Source: Colwellia echini (GTDB lineage: Bacteria > Pseudomonadota > Gammaproteobacteria > Enterobacterales > Alteromonadaceae). From it: 64,000 nucleotides of DNA. The notes under the pieces are model-generated. The model made no database searches, was not told the DNA's origin, and was given only the letters and a program-made list of their open reading frames with translations. How positions within the stretch are numbered: position 1 is the stretch's first letter; every line of letters begins with the position of its first letter. The stretch is from the NCBI RefSeq assembly GCF_002843355.2, contig NZ_PJAI02000004.1, positions 172,913-236,912 on the forward strand, in the 5' to 3' direction. Made by a program: the position numbers and the translations under genes. Positions 1 to 9,769 of this stretch are shown piece after piece.

Positions 1-142
1 GTCTTGAGTATATATCATATGAACGCTCGCCTTTAGGCGTTTGCTCAACAACCATAGGTACTAAAGCGCTTTCAATACCTGTTGTATTGCTTTGTGATGA
101 AACTTGAGATGTTCTTTGTGATGTAATTTGAGAATTAAACAA
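1..142 (-). CDS. clpP: ATP-dependent Clp protease proteolytic subunit, N-terminal fragment (cut by window edge)
   Basis: ClpP is the serine-protease chamber of the ClpXP and ClpAP proteases. Only the first 47 codons are in the window; the gene continues beyond position 1. The reading frame contains [20 protein letters not shown], the conserved N-terminal stretch of ClpP in gammaproteobacteria. The only start that fits is TTG at 142-140, preceded by the ribosome-binding sequence GGGAAGGAA; no ATG or GTG is available in frame before the conserved part. It lies just downstream of tig in the same direction, the usual tig-clpP order. Identification is confident; the TTG start is an inference. Confidence 0.88.
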   Translation of the reverse strand, partial: MFNSQITSQRTSQVSSQSNTTGIESALVPMVVEQTPKGERSYDIYSR

Positions 143-160
143 GAGTATTCCTTCCCTTTG

Positions 161-198
161 TAAATAAAAATGGCTTGTATGTTGCCATACAAGCCATT
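161..198 (-). terminator. Intrinsic terminator between tig and clpP
   Basis: Arms 169-181 and 186-198 form a 13-bp perfect hairpin with a 4-base loop. Read on the minus strand it is followed by a T-rich run (TTTTTATTTA). It would end tig transcripts only about 20 bases before the clpP start codon, so clpP needs its own promoter (see 200-229). Confidence 0.7.
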
Positions 199-199
199 G

Positions 200-229
200 A
201 ATTTAAGCGATTGCTAAGTCTATTGTCAA
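200..229 (-). promoter_or_regulatory. Candidate sigma-70 promoter for clpP
   Basis: On the minus strand TTGACA (229-224) and TAAATT (205-200) are separated by 18 bases. The predicted start of transcription falls inside the upstream arm of the terminator hairpin at 169-198, so a transcript from this promoter would lack part of that arm and escape termination, while tig read-through would not. Confidence 0.55.
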
Positions 230-264
230 TGCAAACCTACGATAAACTTACGTTTTGCTTAATA

Positions 265-1572
265 TTATTTGGCTTCTGGGTTCATTATTTCTGAGAAGCT
301 AGCTTTTTTATCTTTTACTTTCGCTTTTTCAACAAGTAAATCAATCGCCTGCTCTTCTAAAGCAACGTTTTGCATTTGCTGCATTAATTCTTGGTTATTA
401 GCGTAGTATTCAATAACTTCTTTAGGATCTTCATAAGCAGAAGCAGCAGAAGCAATTAATTCATCAACTTTAGCATCATCTACTTTAAGTTCATTAATTT
501 TAATCACTTCACCTAAAAGTAAACCGATTTTAACACGACGTTCTGCTTGTTCAGTGAACATTTCAGCAGGAAGCTCTGGCAAGTTCTTAGGATCCATTTG
601 ACCTTGGAAACGTTGCATTGCTTGTTGACGTAAAACATTTACTTCTTGAGCAACTAATGCTGATGGTAAATCAACTTCATTAGCGGCAAGTAAACCATCA
701 ATCACTTGAGTTTTAACTTTAGCTTTAACAGCTTGTGTTAATTCACGTGCCATGTTTTTACTTACTTCAGTACGTAAAGCTTCAACGCCACCTTCTTCGA
801 TACCGAAAAGTTTAGCAAAGTCTTCATTAATTTCAGGTAAAACAGGACCTTCATTTTTATGAAGAACGATATCAAATTCAGCTTCTTTACCTTTAAGGTT
901 TTCAGCATGGTAATCTTCAGGGAAGGTTACTTTGATTGTTTGTTCTTCACCGGCTTTCATGCCTGTAACTTCTTTTTCAAAACCAGGGATCATACGACCT
1001 GCGCCTAGTTCTAATTCAAAGCCTTCAGCCTTGCCACCTTCAAATTCTTCACCATCAACACGACCAACAAAATCAAGAGTTAGCTTATCGCCTTTCTTAG
1101 ATTTACGCTTATTTTCTTTCCATGTTTGGTGTTGTTTTTGTAGAGTAACAAACATTTCATCTAGATCAGCATCAGTTACTTCTACTTTTGGGCGTTCAAT
1201 AGCAATTTTATCTAAATCTTTTAATTCAACTACAGGGTAAATTTCAAAAGTTGCTTCAAACTCTAATGGTTTACCATTTTCATTGCTTTTAGCTACAAAT
1301 GAAGGACGGCCCGCTGGGTTGATTTTCTCTGCAACGATTGCTTCAACAAAGTTACGTTGCATAATTTCGCCTGCAACTTCTTGACGAACTGATTTACCGA
1401 AGCGTTTTTGAATTTCTGCCGGTGGTACTTTACCTGGACGGAAACCATTAATACGCTGTGTTTTACTAATTTGACGAAGACGGTTCTTAACTTCTACATC
1501 TACTTTTTCGGCTGGAACAGAAATAGTCAGGCGACGTTCCAAACCTTGTGTAGTCTCAACTGAAACTTGCAT
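265..1572 (-). CDS. tig: Trigger factor, ribosome-associated chaperone and peptidyl-prolyl isomerase
   Basis: Trigger factor docks at the ribosome exit tunnel and shields nascent chains. The 435-residue product has the usual length and domain order: an N-terminal ribosome-binding domain (about 1-115) with the signature GFRPGKVP around residues 43-50, an FKBP-type isomerase domain (about 160-245, with [20 protein letters not shown] and [15 protein letters not shown]), and a helical C-terminal chaperone domain. The start at 1572 fits the conserved [15 protein letters not shown] beginning. It precedes clpP on the same strand. A TTGCAA-17-TATAAT promoter lies 120 bases upstream. Confidence 0.97.
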   Translation of the reverse strand: MQVSVETTQGLERRLTISVPAEKVDVEVKNRLRQISKTQRINGFRPGKVPPAEIQKRFGKSVRQEVAGEIMQRNFVEAIVAEKINPAGRPSFVAKSNENGKPLEFEATFEIYPVVELKDLDKIAIERPKVEVTDADLDEMFVTLQKQHQTWKENKRKSKKGDKLTLDFVGRVDGEEFEGGKAEGFELELGAGRMIPGFEKEVTGMKAGEEQTIKVTFPEDYHAENLKGKEAEFDIVLHKNEGPVLPEINEDFAKLFGIEEGGVEALRTEVSKNMARELTQAVKAKVKTQVIDGLLAANEVDLPSALVAQEVNVLRQQAMQRFQGQMDPKNLPELPAEMFTEQAERRVKIGLLLGEVIKINELKVDDAKVDELIASAASAYEDPKEVIEYYANNQELMQQMQNVALEEQAIDLLVEKAKVKDKKASFSEIMNPEAK

Positions 1573-1692
1573 TTAAATACCTCAAAAATTAGCGTATTAC
1601 GCTTTTTACGCATCAATTTATTATCAATAATTTTGATAAAACTTACCAAATTAAAGATAAAAAGATGCCCTATTACAAAAATATGACGACGA

Positions 1693-1721
1693 ATTATAGC
1701 GAGCACAAAAAAAAGTTGCAA
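1693..1721 (-). promoter_or_regulatory. Sigma-70 promoter upstream of tig
   Basis: On the minus strand TTGCAA (1721-1716) and a perfect TATAAT (1698-1693) are spaced by 17 bases, pointing into tig. The leader would be about 115 bases long. Confidence 0.65.
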
Positions 1722-2063
1722 GGTGTAAGTTTTGACCACCTGCCAAATTTGTCAAACATTAGAGTTACTATTTAAGGGGTAAAGTTTTTTTTTCAAGTCT
1801 AAATTAAGATTATTATTGTTTTATAATCGATATCCCTAAAATACAACTTAGAAAATTAACTTAGATAATTGATGTGACTGGTATTGATGTGACTGTTATT
1901 AAAAGGCCAAAGAACATAAAGAATATTTTACAGGATGAAAATATGCAGCTATTTAATAATTAAATTAATAAGCGTTTAATTGTAATTTTATATTGATTTA
2001 TATATGAGGTGTAAACAGTATAGTTTAGAACTTAGATGAAATGGAATTTTTATAAGAAGAAAG
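1722..2063. other. AT-rich intergenic stretch between the tRNA cluster and the tig promoter
   Basis: About 340 bases without a supportable gene. It contains a near-duplication of a short phrase (ttgatgtgactg repeated as gatgtgactgttatt around 1868-1895) and no clear terminator for the tRNA operon. Nothing else was recognised. Confidence 0.5.
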
Positions 2064-2140
2064 TGGTCGGTGATGCAAGATTCGAACTTGCGACCCCTTG
2101 GACCCAAACCAAGTGCGCTACCAAGCTGCGCTAATCACCG
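2064..2140 (-). tRNA. tRNA-Pro (anticodon TGG), second copy in transcription order
   Basis: A 77-base gene with encoded CCA end (2066-2064). The anticodon stem-loop reads CTTGG-TTTGGGT-CCAAG, anticodon TGG, and the T-arm carries GTTCGAATC. Its body is identical by eye to the other proline tRNA at 2418-2494, so it is a recent or homogenised duplicate. It is the last gene of a four-tRNA operon read on the minus strand. Confidence 0.96.
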
Positions 2141-2186
2141 ACATGTTTAACTTTTTTGAACTACTACTTCAGGAAGAAGTAAAAGA

Positions 2187-2263
2187 TGGGGTGGCTAAAG
2201 GGACTTGAACCCTCGACAACCGGAATCACAATCCGGGGCTCTACCAACTGAGCTATAGCCACC
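2187..2263 (-). tRNA. tRNA-His (anticodon GTG)
   Basis: The anticodon loop TTGTGAT sits between CCGGA and TCCGG. The acceptor begins GGTGGCTA and ends TAGCCACC with encoded CCA, giving the extra 5' G (G-1) expected of histidine tRNA. It is the third gene of the operon. Confidence 0.96.
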
Positions 2264-2292
2264 ATAACCTTTTACTACCATACATGGCTGTA

Positions 2293-2369
<77 letters not shown>

Positions 2370-2417
2370 ACATTTCCTACAAAGCAGGCCACTTACTTTT
2401 AAAATATAAAAGAAAAG

Positions 2418-2494
2418 TGGTCGGTGATGCAAGATTCGAACTTGCGACCCCTTGGACCCAAACCAAGTGCGCTACCAAGCTGCGCTAATCACCG
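2418..2494 (-). tRNA. tRNA-Pro (anticodon TGG), first copy in transcription order
   Basis: A 77-base gene with the same body as the proline tRNA at 2064-2140, anticodon TGG and encoded CCA. It is the promoter-proximal gene of the Pro-Arg-His-Pro operon. The short flanks (AAAGTGG on the 3' side) are also shared by the two copies. Confidence 0.96.
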
Positions 2495-2544
2495 ATTTAT
2501 GCTGTTGTCACAAACAATAAATTGTCTCGTTTCAACGGGTGCGG

Positions 2545-2573
2545 ATATTACCGATTTGCTTACCTGTCGTCAA
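2545..2573 (-). promoter_or_regulatory. Promoter of the tRNA operon with GC-rich discriminator
   Basis: On the minus strand TTGACG (2573-2568), a 17-base spacer and TAATAT (2550-2545) are followed by the GC-rich discriminator CCGCACCC. Near-consensus boxes with a GC-rich discriminator are typical of stringently controlled stable-RNA promoters. Transcription would start near 2538, about 43 bases before the first mature tRNA. Confidence 0.72.
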
Positions 2574-2835
2574 ACCTTTTTTATAAATAAATGCTTGTTC
2601 GCTTACTTTTAAAGCAAGCCGATGAAATATTCTTCGTCGCCATCATTATTTGCCTGCTTTTTTAACTTTTCTCTTAGAGTTAAAATGTACCTCTATATAA
2701 GTGTTAACTTAAAAATGGTTAAGCATTTAATCATTAGTAAAAGTAAACCTACAACATGATTCTACTTTATGGCAAAATAGCCGCGTTTTATTATTACTTA
2801 CATCACCACTTACATCCAAGGTCTACATCATCGTT
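2574..2835. other. Intergenic region between tRNA operon promoter and folD
   Basis: An AT-rich stretch of about 260 bases between divergent transcription units. It must hold the folD promoter, but no pair of boxes stood out. No gene is supportable. Confidence 0.4.
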
Positions 2836-3690
2836 ATGACAGCATCATTGATTGATGGCAAAGAAATTGCCAAACAACTTAGAGATTCAGTTAAAGAAAA
2901 GGTAAGTCAACGCCTTGCCAATGGTAAAAGAATACCTGGTTTAGCTGTTGTTTTAGTGGGTTCAGATCCTGCTTCACAAGTTTATGTGGGGAGTAAGCGT
3001 AAAGCCTGCGAAGAAGTAGGATTTATTTCTCGCTCATACGACTTAGCAAAAACAACTACTGAAGGTGAGCTATTAGCTTTAATCACTGAGTTAAATAACG
3101 ATAATGAAATTGATGGTATATTAGTGCAACTGCCTTTACCCGCAGGCTTAAATGCTAATTTAATACTTGAACATATCAACCCTTTAAAAGATGTTGATGG
3201 TTTTCACCCTTTTAATATTGGCAAGTTAGCGTTAAGACAACCGGGTTTGCGACCATGTACACCAAAAGGCATTATGACCTTAATTCAGTCAACAGGTGTA
3301 GATCCTAAAGGGTTAGACGCACTAGTTATTGGCGCATCAAATATAGTTGGTCGCCCAATGTCACTCGAATTATTACTCGCTGGCTGTACCGTTACAACAA
3401 CGCACCGATTTACTAAAGACCTTGAAAGTAAAGTAAAAGGTGCTGATCTTATTGTTGTTGCTGTTGGTAAGCCTGGATTTATTCCTGGTGATTGGATTAA
3501 ACAAGGTGCAATTGTTATCGATGTTGGTATAAACCGTTTAGATTCTGGTAAATTAGTTGGCGATGTTGACTTTGACATAGCGAAGGATAGAGCTGCTTAT
3601 ATTACACCAGTTCCCGGTGGCGTTGGCCCGATGACAGTCGCTTGTTTAATTGAAAACACCTTACAAGCGTGTGAAGCAACAGATATTTAA
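2836..3690 (+). CDS. folD: Bifunctional methylenetetrahydrofolate dehydrogenase / methenyltetrahydrofolate cyclohydrolase
   Basis: FolD interconverts 5,10-methylene-, 5,10-methenyl- and 10-formyl-tetrahydrofolate in the cytosol, using NADP. The 284-residue product has the usual length. It shows the substrate-site signature [21 protein letters not shown] (about residues 43-63, with the catalytic lysine in the YVGSKRKAC segment), QLPLP at about 98-102, KDVDGFHP, the Rossmann motif [12 protein letters not shown] near 165, and the C-terminal [17 protein letters not shown] bidirectional terminator follows at 3743-3775, separating it from the convergent cysS. Confidence 0.97.
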   Translation: MTASLIDGKEIAKQLRDSVKEKVSQRLANGKRIPGLAVVLVGSDPASQVYVGSKRKACEEVGFISRSYDLAKTTTEGELLALITELNNDNEIDGILVQLPLPAGLNANLILEHINPLKDVDGFHPFNIGKLALRQPGLRPCTPKGIMTLIQSTGVDPKGLDALVIGASNIVGRPMSLELLLAGCTVTTTHRFTKDLESKVKGADLIVVAVGKPGFIPGDWIKQGAIVIDVGINRLDSGKLVGDVDFDIAKDRAAYITPVPGGVGPMTVACLIENTLQACEATDI

Positions 3691-3742
3691 TTAATTTTTA
3701 TTCATAGCAAGCGCTATTTGCGGTGAATAATGAAATAAAAAG

Positions 3743-3775
3743 GGCGAACACTGTAATGAGTGTTCGCCTTTTTTT
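3743..3775. terminator. Bidirectional intrinsic terminator between folD and cysS
   Basis: A perfect 9-bp stem (GGCGAACAC / GTGTTCGCC, 3743-3751 and 3760-3768) has T-runs on both sides, TTTTTTT after folD and TTTTTATTTC on the minus strand after cysS. It can serve both convergent genes. Confidence 0.85.
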
Positions 3776-3849
3776 CTTTAACTCAGCGTAGTTTTTGTTT
3801 AACTTCGTTAAGTAAAACTCAGTTAAACAAGCGCTTAGCTTTTTATTAA

Positions 3850-5256
3850 TTAAGCTTTACGCCACGTAGTTTTACCAGCGCTATCTTCTAATACTATATT
3901 CATTGCATTAAGCTTGTCACGGGCATCATCTGCCATCGCCCAGTCTTTATCTATACGTGCTTGATTACGCTGTACAATTAGCGCTTCAATTACTGCTACT
4001 TCATCGTTATTATTATCACCCTGTAAAAAAGCAGCCGGGTCAAGTTGTAATAGACCGATAATTTCACCTAAAGCAACAAGGGTTGAAGCTAACTCACTTG
4101 CTAACTCATCGTTATTAGCGGCTTTAGCTACGTTTAACTCTTTAGATATTTCAAAAAATACAGCTAATGCTTGAGGTGTATTAAAATCATCATCCATTGC
4201 TTGGCAAAATTGTTTTACAAAGCTTGAGTTTTTATCTAATACAAAGTCTTTTTGAATATTCACATCGCGTAACGACGTATAAATACGCTCAACTGACGCT
4301 CTCGCCTGCGTTAAGTTATCAGTAGAATAATTTAACTGACTACGATAATGCCCTGTTGTTAAAAAGAAACGAACGGTTTCAGCATCGTATTGTGCTAACA
4401 CATCACGAATAGTAAAAAAGTTACCCAATGATTTAGACATTTTTTCTTGGTCAACTTGTACCATACCGGTATGCATCCAGTAATTCACATACGGCGTATC
4501 AAGGGCACAACAACTTTGCGCAATTTCATTTTCATGATGAGGGAAAGTTAAATCTGAGCCACCACCGTGAATGTCAAAATGATGTCCTAATTCTTTAGCG
4601 TTCATTGCTGAACATTCAATATGCCAACCGGGGCGACCTTCTCCCCAAGGAGATGACCAGCTTGGCTCGCCCGGTTTAGCTGATTTCCATAATACGAAAT
4701 CAAGTGGGTTGTTTTTGCTTTCATCAACTTCAACACGCGAGCCAGATTGCAGTTGCTCAAGGTTTTGTCCACTTAATTTACCGTAGTCAGCAAAACTAGA
4801 TACGTTAAATAATACATCCCCCAGCCCTGATTCTGCATTTTCGCCGGCAACATAAGCATGTTCTTTAGCAATTAGCGCTTCAATCATGGTGATTATTTCA
4901 TCCATGTGTGTTGTTACTCGCGGCTCTAAATCAGGTCTTGCCATATTTAATGAATCAAAATCTTGATGCATTGCAGCAATAGTGCGTTCAGTTAATGATT
5001 CTGTTGTTTCACCATTTTCATTAGCACGGTTAATAATTTTATCTTCTACGTCGGTAATATTACGTACGTAGTTGACTTCAAAACCCGAAAATCGCAAATA
5101 TTTAGCAATGTTATCAAAACTAATATAAGTGCGGCCGTGGCCTATATGGCATAAATCATAAACAGTACAACCACAAACGTATAAGCCTACTTTACCGGGG
5201 TGAATTGGCGTAAAGGTTTCTTTTTGACGACTTAGCGTGTTGTAAATTTGCAACAT
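3850..5256 (-). CDS. cysS: Cysteinyl-tRNA synthetase
   Basis: This class I aminoacyl-tRNA synthetase charges tRNA-Cys. The 468-residue product shows the zinc-binding Cys in YVCGCTVYD, the HIGH motif (CHIGHGRTY, about residues 36-44), the zinc ligands in the HIECSAM and FPHHENE segments, and KMSKS ([12 protein letters not shown], about 265-280). The C-terminal anticodon-binding domain is present. It is divergent from ppiB, with about 200 bases between the two starts. Confidence 0.97.
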   Translation of the reverse strand: MLQIYNTLSRQKETFTPIHPGKVGLYVCGCTVYDLCHIGHGRTYISFDNIAKYLRFSGFEVNYVRNITDVEDKIINRANENGETTESLTERTIAAMHQDFDSLNMARPDLEPRVTTHMDEIITMIEALIAKEHAYVAGENAESGLGDVLFNVSSFADYGKLSGQNLEQLQSGSRVEVDESKNNPLDFVLWKSAKPGEPSWSSPWGEGRPGWHIECSAMNAKELGHHFDIHGGGSDLTFPHHENEIAQSCCALDTPYVNYWMHTGMVQVDQEKMSKSLGNFFTIRDVLAQYDAETVRFFLTTGHYRSQLNYSTDNLTQARASVERIYTSLRDVNIQKDFVLDKNSSFVKQFCQAMDDDFNTPQALAVFFEISKELNVAKAANNDELASELASTLVALGEIIGLLQLDPAAFLQGDNNNDEVAVIEALIVQRNQARIDKDWAMADDARDKLNAMNIVLEDSAGKTTWRKA

Positions 5257-5457
5257 GGTATTTTATGATTCCTAATGAATAGTTTATGACAACAAATAAG
5301 CGCTAGATTGTACATCAACTCATCTAAAGGATCATCAATACTAATGCACTTAATGGCAAGTTAGCGTACAATTATCGGCAATTAATTTATACCCCTTAGA
5401 TTAAAGTTAATTCAAACCTTAACTAACAACTTATATTAGAGAATATTAGAGAATATT

Positions 5458-5949
5458 ATGATTATATTTAAAACTAACCTTGGCGACATTAAAATAGCAT
5501 TAGACTTTGATAACGCACCAGTAACAGCTGCTAACTTTAAGCAATATGTTGAAGAAGGTCACTACAACGGCACTATTTTTCATCGTGTAATTAAAGGTTT
5601 TATGGCACAAGGTGGTGGCTTTGCTTCAGGTTTAGACGAAAAAGAAACTCGTGCTAGCATTAAAAACGAAGCAAATAATGGTTTAAGCAACAAGCGTGGT
5701 ACGTTAGCAATGGCGAGAACGCAAGAACCACATTCAGCATCAGCGCAATTCTTTATTAACTTAGCAGATAACACTTTCTTAGATTTCAGCGCCGAAAATG
5801 TACAAGGCTGGGGTTATTGTGTATTTGGTGAAGTTGTTGAAGGTATGGAAGTTGTTGATAAAATGACCTTAGTTGAAACAGGTAACTTACATGGCCACGG
5901 TGATGTTCCTAAAGATGAAATCATCATTGAATCAGCTATTGTAGAATAA
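5458..5949 (+). CDS. ppiB: Cyclophilin-type peptidyl-prolyl cis-trans isomerase B, cytosolic
   Basis: PpiB speeds isomerisation of Xaa-Pro bonds in the cytosol. The 163-residue product has no signal peptide, which separates it from periplasmic PpiA. It contains the cyclophilin catalytic segments [13 protein letters not shown] (about residues 41-53), [10 protein letters not shown] (about 94-103) and the substrate-pocket tail [15 protein letters not shown]. lpxH follows 15 bases after the stop codon, so the two are probably cotranscribed. Confidence 0.95.
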   Translation: MIIFKTNLGDIKIALDFDNAPVTAANFKQYVEEGHYNGTIFHRVIKGFMAQGGGFASGLDEKETRASIKNEANNGLSNKRGTLAMARTQEPHSASAQFFINLADNTFLDFSAENVQGWGYCVFGEVVEGMEVVDKMTLVETGNLHGHGDVPKDEIIIESAIVE

Positions 5950-5964
5950 GTACTCTTGACTGCC

Positions 5965-6711
5965 ATGAATGAGCAAAATAAATCAGCTTTAATCTATTTT
6001 ATAGCTGATTTACATCTAAGCGAAAGTAGAGCTGATATAACCAACTGTTTTATTACGTTTCTAGAAACCGAAGCGATTAAAGCGGGTAAGCTTTATATAT
6101 TAGGTGACTTATTTGAATATTGGATTGGTGATGACGACAAAAGTCCGTATCTAAAAGTTATTGCTAATGCGCTAATGGCTGTGCGTAAGTCGGGTACCGA
6201 TATTTATTACATTCATGGCAACAGAGACTTTTTATTAGGGAAACGGTATGCCAAGCAAGCAGGCATGACCCTTTTACCTGAAATAGTGCCTATCGACCTA
6301 TTCGGTCAAAAAGCAATAATTATGCACGGCGATACTCTATGTACCCGTGATGTTGATTATCAAGTATTTCGTAAAAAATCACGAACCTGGTGGTGGCAAA
6401 CCATGATTAAAAGCTTGCCTTTATTTGTTAGACAAAAAATTGCTGAAGACTACCGTAAAAAGAGTGCTGCGGCTACCGCAATGAAGTCACAAGATATTAT
6501 GGATGTTACCGAAACCGAAGTGGTTAAATGCTTAGAGCAATATCAAAGCCAGTTATTAATTCATGGTCACACCCACAGACCGGCTGTACATGACTTAATA
6601 GCGAATAATGCGCCAGCACAGCGCATTGTATTGGGAGACTGGTACGAGCAAGGGGCTTGGCTGAAAGTCACCCCTAATTCAATTGAGTTATTAAACCGAC
6701 CTTTAGTTTAA
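5965..6711 (+). CDS. lpxH: UDP-2,3-diacylglucosamine pyrophosphohydrolase
   Basis: LpxH cleaves UDP-2,3-diacylglucosamine to lipid X and UMP at the inner membrane, the fourth step of lipid A synthesis. The calcineurin-like metallophosphatase motifs are all present: FIADLHLSE, GDLFEYWIGDD, HGNRDFLLGKR, MHGDTLC and HGHTHRPAVH, where the two metal sites and the catalytic site lie. I place the start at ATG 5965 (248 residues). An in-frame TTG at 5956 is also possible, and neither has a strong ribosome-binding site. The gene follows ppiB by 15 bases, as in many gammaproteobacteria. Confidence 0.95.
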   Translation: MNEQNKSALIYFIADLHLSESRADITNCFITFLETEAIKAGKLYILGDLFEYWIGDDDKSPYLKVIANALMAVRKSGTDIYYIHGNRDFLLGKRYAKQAGMTLLPEIVPIDLFGQKAIIMHGDTLCTRDVDYQVFRKKSRTWWWQTMIKSLPLFVRQKIAEDYRKKSAAATAMKSQDIMDVTETEVVKCLEQYQSQLLIHGHTHRPAVHDLIANNAPAQRIVLGDWYEQGAWLKVTPNSIELLNRPLV

Positions 6712-6768
6712 CAATATCTAAAACTAGAATACTGCTGTTAAAGCTTGCTTGTGTTAATTTAATTATCT

Positions 6769-7524
6769 TCAAGCAGGTAAACCAGAATGAAATTTAAAAT
6801 CTTCATCTGGGCTTGATATTAATCCCGCTTCGAGCTCACCAAAAAAAGTAATTCTATCTGAGATATCAACACCAGAAATTTCCTCAGCTAGGGTTAAATA
6901 ATCTTGATAATGGCGGGCTTCACTGCGCAATAACGATAAATAGAACTTACCTATTTTATGGTCTAAGTGCGGCGCTATTTTAGCAAAGCGTTCACAAGAT
7001 CGTGCTTCTATATAAGCACCAACAATTAACTTATCAATAAGCGCTTCAGGTTCATAAGTGCGTACGCCTTTAAGCATACCTTTAGCATAACGTGCCGCAG
7101 GAATTGGATCATAAGGGATATTGTTTTCTTCAATAATTTCTAACACTTGATAAAAATGATGTAACTCTTCGCGAATCAACAACACCATTTTATCAACCAT
7201 ATCTTGCCCATACGGACAATCTTCACGTGCAGTTATTGATTTAGATAGTACGTTTTTACCTTTAAGTGTTTCAGTATTACCAAGTCGCTTATAGGCAAAC
7301 TGCTCATAAGGTGTCATCAGTTCAGTTAACTGTGCAACCCCTTCAGGAGTTAACGCATAACGTTTAAGTAAGAACAAAGCACTTTGCGCAGCTTTTAATT
7401 CACAAATTAAATGATCACGAAGCAATATAGGTAAGTTTTCTGATTTTTTTGCTTCATCAACCCAAAGATCAGGTGTAGGATATTTTAAAAAGGCGTTAAT
7501 AGGTGCTAATAGTTTTTCATACAT
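6769..7524 (-). CDS. miaE: tRNA-(ms2io6A37) hydroxylase MiaE
   Basis: MiaE is a non-haem diiron monooxygenase that hydroxylates the isopentenyl group of ms2i6A at position 37 of tRNAs reading U-starting codons. The 251-residue product is an all-helical ferritin-like protein. Candidate iron ligands are visible in LICELKAAQSA, REELHHFYQVLE, EARSCERF and SEARHYQDY. It stands alone, convergent with lpxH and divergent from the cytochrome/beta-propeller gene. Assignment rests on recognisable similarity to the MiaE family. Confidence 0.93.
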   Translation of the reverse strand: MYEKLLAPINAFLKYPTPDLWVDEAKKSENLPILLRDHLICELKAAQSALFLLKRYALTPEGVAQLTELMTPYEQFAYKRLGNTETLKGKNVLSKSITAREDCPYGQDMVDKMVLLIREELHHFYQVLEIIEENNIPYDPIPAARYAKGMLKGVRTYEPEALIDKLIVGAYIEARSCERFAKIAPHLDHKIGKFYLSLLRSEARHYQDYLTLAEEISGVDISDRITFFGELEAGLISSPDEDFKFHSGLPA

Positions 7525-7679
7525 TCGGAGTAAACTTCTCTTTTAAATTATTTAACGCCTAATGACTACTCACTGCGTTAAAGATCTATGCGAATTTTAA
7601 CATGAAAATTTATTAGCGTGTTTTAATTATTAATAAATACCTTCAATATACAATTAAGTAAAAAATCAGGAGCTAGATA

Positions 7680-8951
7680 ATGTTTAAACATACGTTTATA
7701 AAATCGATATTGTTAATTACTAGTGGTTACTTCGCCTTTGTTGCACCTTTTTGTTTGGCTGTAACTCAAACATCTAACCCTACGTCAGTTGATGTAATTC
7801 CAAAATCCCAAGGCAAAATACTAGTTGAGCAATACTGTACGACTTGCCATTCAATGAAATTAATAACGAACAGTTCAGGCTATGATGTTGATGGCTGGCA
7901 AGCTTTAACAAAAACCATGATTGATTTATCTGATCATGTCGAGATAGCACAGCCTATATTTAATTACCTTGCTCAAACCTATGCTCCTAACTCACGCCGT
8001 AGTCCAACATTTATTCCTGGCGATACAACAATATCTTTTACCGAGTGGCAAACACCAACACTTGGACAGCGCTCTCGCGATCCTATCGAAGCAGCTGATG
8101 GTACTTTTTGGTGGGCTGGACAACGAGCAAACCTTATTGGGCAAATAAATCCAACATCAGGCGATATGAAAGAATATTTATTGCCGGCCAATGCTATGCC
8201 TCATACCGTAACAACCGATAGTGTAGGTAATATTTGGTATACAGGTAATAAAAATGGCACTGTTGGTAAGTTAGATATAAAAACTAAAAAGATTACCGAA
8301 TATAAAATGCCCGATAAAAATGCCAAAGACCCGCATAGTGCTATTTTCGATGATAAAGGAATACTCTGGTTTACGCTGCAACACAGCAATATGATTGGGC
8401 GATTAAATCCGATCACAGAAGAAATAAAATTAGTGACGATGAATTCACCCAACTCTAAACCTTATGGCATTAAAATAGATAAGAATGGCACTCCTTGGGT
8501 TGCTTGTAATGGGAGTAACTGCCTAGTAAAAGTTGACCCAACAACAATGGAATTAACTGAAATTAAACTCCCTAATGAAGCAACTAGGGTTCGTCGCCTT
8601 GATATTGCTGATAACGGTATGATTTGGTACGTTAACTCTTCACAAGGTCGATTAGGAAGGTATAACCCTAAAGATGGAGAAATTAAAGAATGGGCCTCGC
8701 CTAGCGGCAATGCTTCACACCCGTATGCAATTGCAGTTATAGACAATATTGTTTGGTATAACGAATCGGGTATGAGACCCGATACTTTAGTCAGATTTGA
8801 CCCTACAACAGAAAAATTTCAAAGTTGGGCTATTCCATCTGGCAATGTTTATGCTGGTATTATTCGACACATGCGCCCTACTCGCGATGGTAATTTATTA
8901 ATTCATCAAAGTAGTACTAATAAAATAATTAAAGTAAACATTGAAAAATAG
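7680..8951 (+). CDS. Periplasmic cytochrome c domain joined to a Vgb-like beta-propeller
   Basis: The 423-residue product begins with a signal peptide (about residues 1-27). A small c-type cytochrome domain with a single haem site CTTCH (C53, C56, H57) follows, and then a beta-propeller from about residue 105 to the end built from streptogramin-lyase-like repeats (GTFWWAG, GNIWYTG, GILWFTL, GTPWVAC, GMIWYVN). The propeller resembles virginiamycin B lyase, but the haem domain and export suggest a periplasmic redox or sensing role rather than antibiotic resistance. Function unknown. No partner gene is adjacent. The gene has an AGGAGC ribosome-binding site just upstream. Confidence 0.8.
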   Translation: MFKHTFIKSILLITSGYFAFVAPFCLAVTQTSNPTSVDVIPKSQGKILVEQYCTTCHSMKLITNSSGYDVDGWQALTKTMIDLSDHVEIAQPIFNYLAQTYAPNSRRSPTFIPGDTTISFTEWQTPTLGQRSRDPIEAADGTFWWAGQRANLIGQINPTSGDMKEYLLPANAMPHTVTTDSVGNIWYTGNKNGTVGKLDIKTKKITEYKMPDKNAKDPHSAIFDDKGILWFTLQHSNMIGRLNPITEEIKLVTMNSPNSKPYGIKIDKNGTPWVACNGSNCLVKVDPTTMELTEIKLPNEATRVRRLDIADNGMIWYVNSSQGRLGRYNPKDGEIKEWASPSGNASHPYAIAVIDNIVWYNESGMRPDTLVRFDPTTEKFQSWAIPSGNVYAGIIRHMRPTRDGNLLIHQSSTNKIIKVNIEK

Positions 8952-9176
8952 CCGGTCAGTTCTAGTTAACCTGAAATCGAGATAATTAATTTGGGATAAG
9001 GAAATAACCCTTATCTCATCACAGTGCCTCGAATTGATATCGCTCAAGCACTCTGAAACCTGCATCTTGAATGGTAACGGGTATATTTTATAAAGTATTA
9101 GCTAGCTTTACTTCATAAACTTGTTTTTTATTGAGATACTAATATCACTTAGTTTTAATATAGATACTTAAAAATT

Positions 9177-9482
9177 ATGAGTTCCATAATAAAGACAAAG
9201 CTTAACAATAAAAATGCCGCACAAAAGTTAGTTAATAAACACGATAAGTTAACACATAGTGAAAATATGAAAGTAGTTTCTCATGTACAAAGAGATAATG
9301 ATGAATGGATCATCAACACACTTATGCTTGAAAACATAGACGTACCTTTTAAATACAAGCGTAAAAAACTTTATCAAAGCTTACAAGGTCAGCGCGTTAA
9401 TCTTACTTACTATCCAGACATTGAAACTGTCGCAGGGTTTGAAATTGAAGTAATGTCGGTAGTACGCATTAAGGTTAGTTAG
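9177..9482 (+). CDS. Conserved small protein of unknown function
   Basis: A 101-residue, basic, probably cytosolic protein without a signal peptide or membrane segment. The second half (NDEWIINTLMLENIDVPFKYKRKK and following) looks structured and has the feel of small conserved proteins of Shewanella and Vibrio, but I cannot name a family. It is preceded by 225 bases and followed by about 290 bases of AT-rich DNA, so it is probably a single-gene unit. The start ATG at 9177 has only a weak ribosome-binding site. Confidence 0.65.
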   Translation: MSSIIKTKLNNKNAAQKLVNKHDKLTHSENMKVVSHVQRDNDEWIINTLMLENIDVPFKYKRKKLYQSLQGQRVNLTYYPDIETVAGFEIEVMSVVRIKVS

Positions 9483-9769
9483 TTTTGCTTATACCCGTTC
9501 CAAATAGCCGCTATTATTAAAGATGCAAATTCTCTTATGACCGAAAGATATTAAAAAACGTTTATATAGAGCGTTATTGTTTATTATTCAATCAAAACTT
9601 GACTGTTTCCCTTATATCTCTCATAACTAAGGGTGTAATAATAATAGTATTAATAGTGTAAACATTTATTTTATGAGCCTTGTTCAGTTTAAGCTGAAAA
9701 GACATAAAAATAGGCTGTATATTTACAATAGAAAGTACTTTTCGAACATTAAGCGCAAGAGGATTGATT

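Noticed and set aside
1527..1739. A 70-codon open frame overlapping the tig start on the minus strand
   Set aside because: It overlaps tig in another frame and covers the tig promoter; no ribosome-binding site or similarity.
7680..8951. Streptogramin resistance gene (virginiamycin B lyase)
   Set aside because: The propeller resembles Vgb, but the protein is exported and carries a haem-binding cytochrome domain, so calling it an antibiotic-resistance gene is not supported.
8990..9022. Terminator after the cytochrome/propeller gene
   Set aside because: GATAAGG and CCTTATC can pair, but no T-run follows, so termination is not supported.
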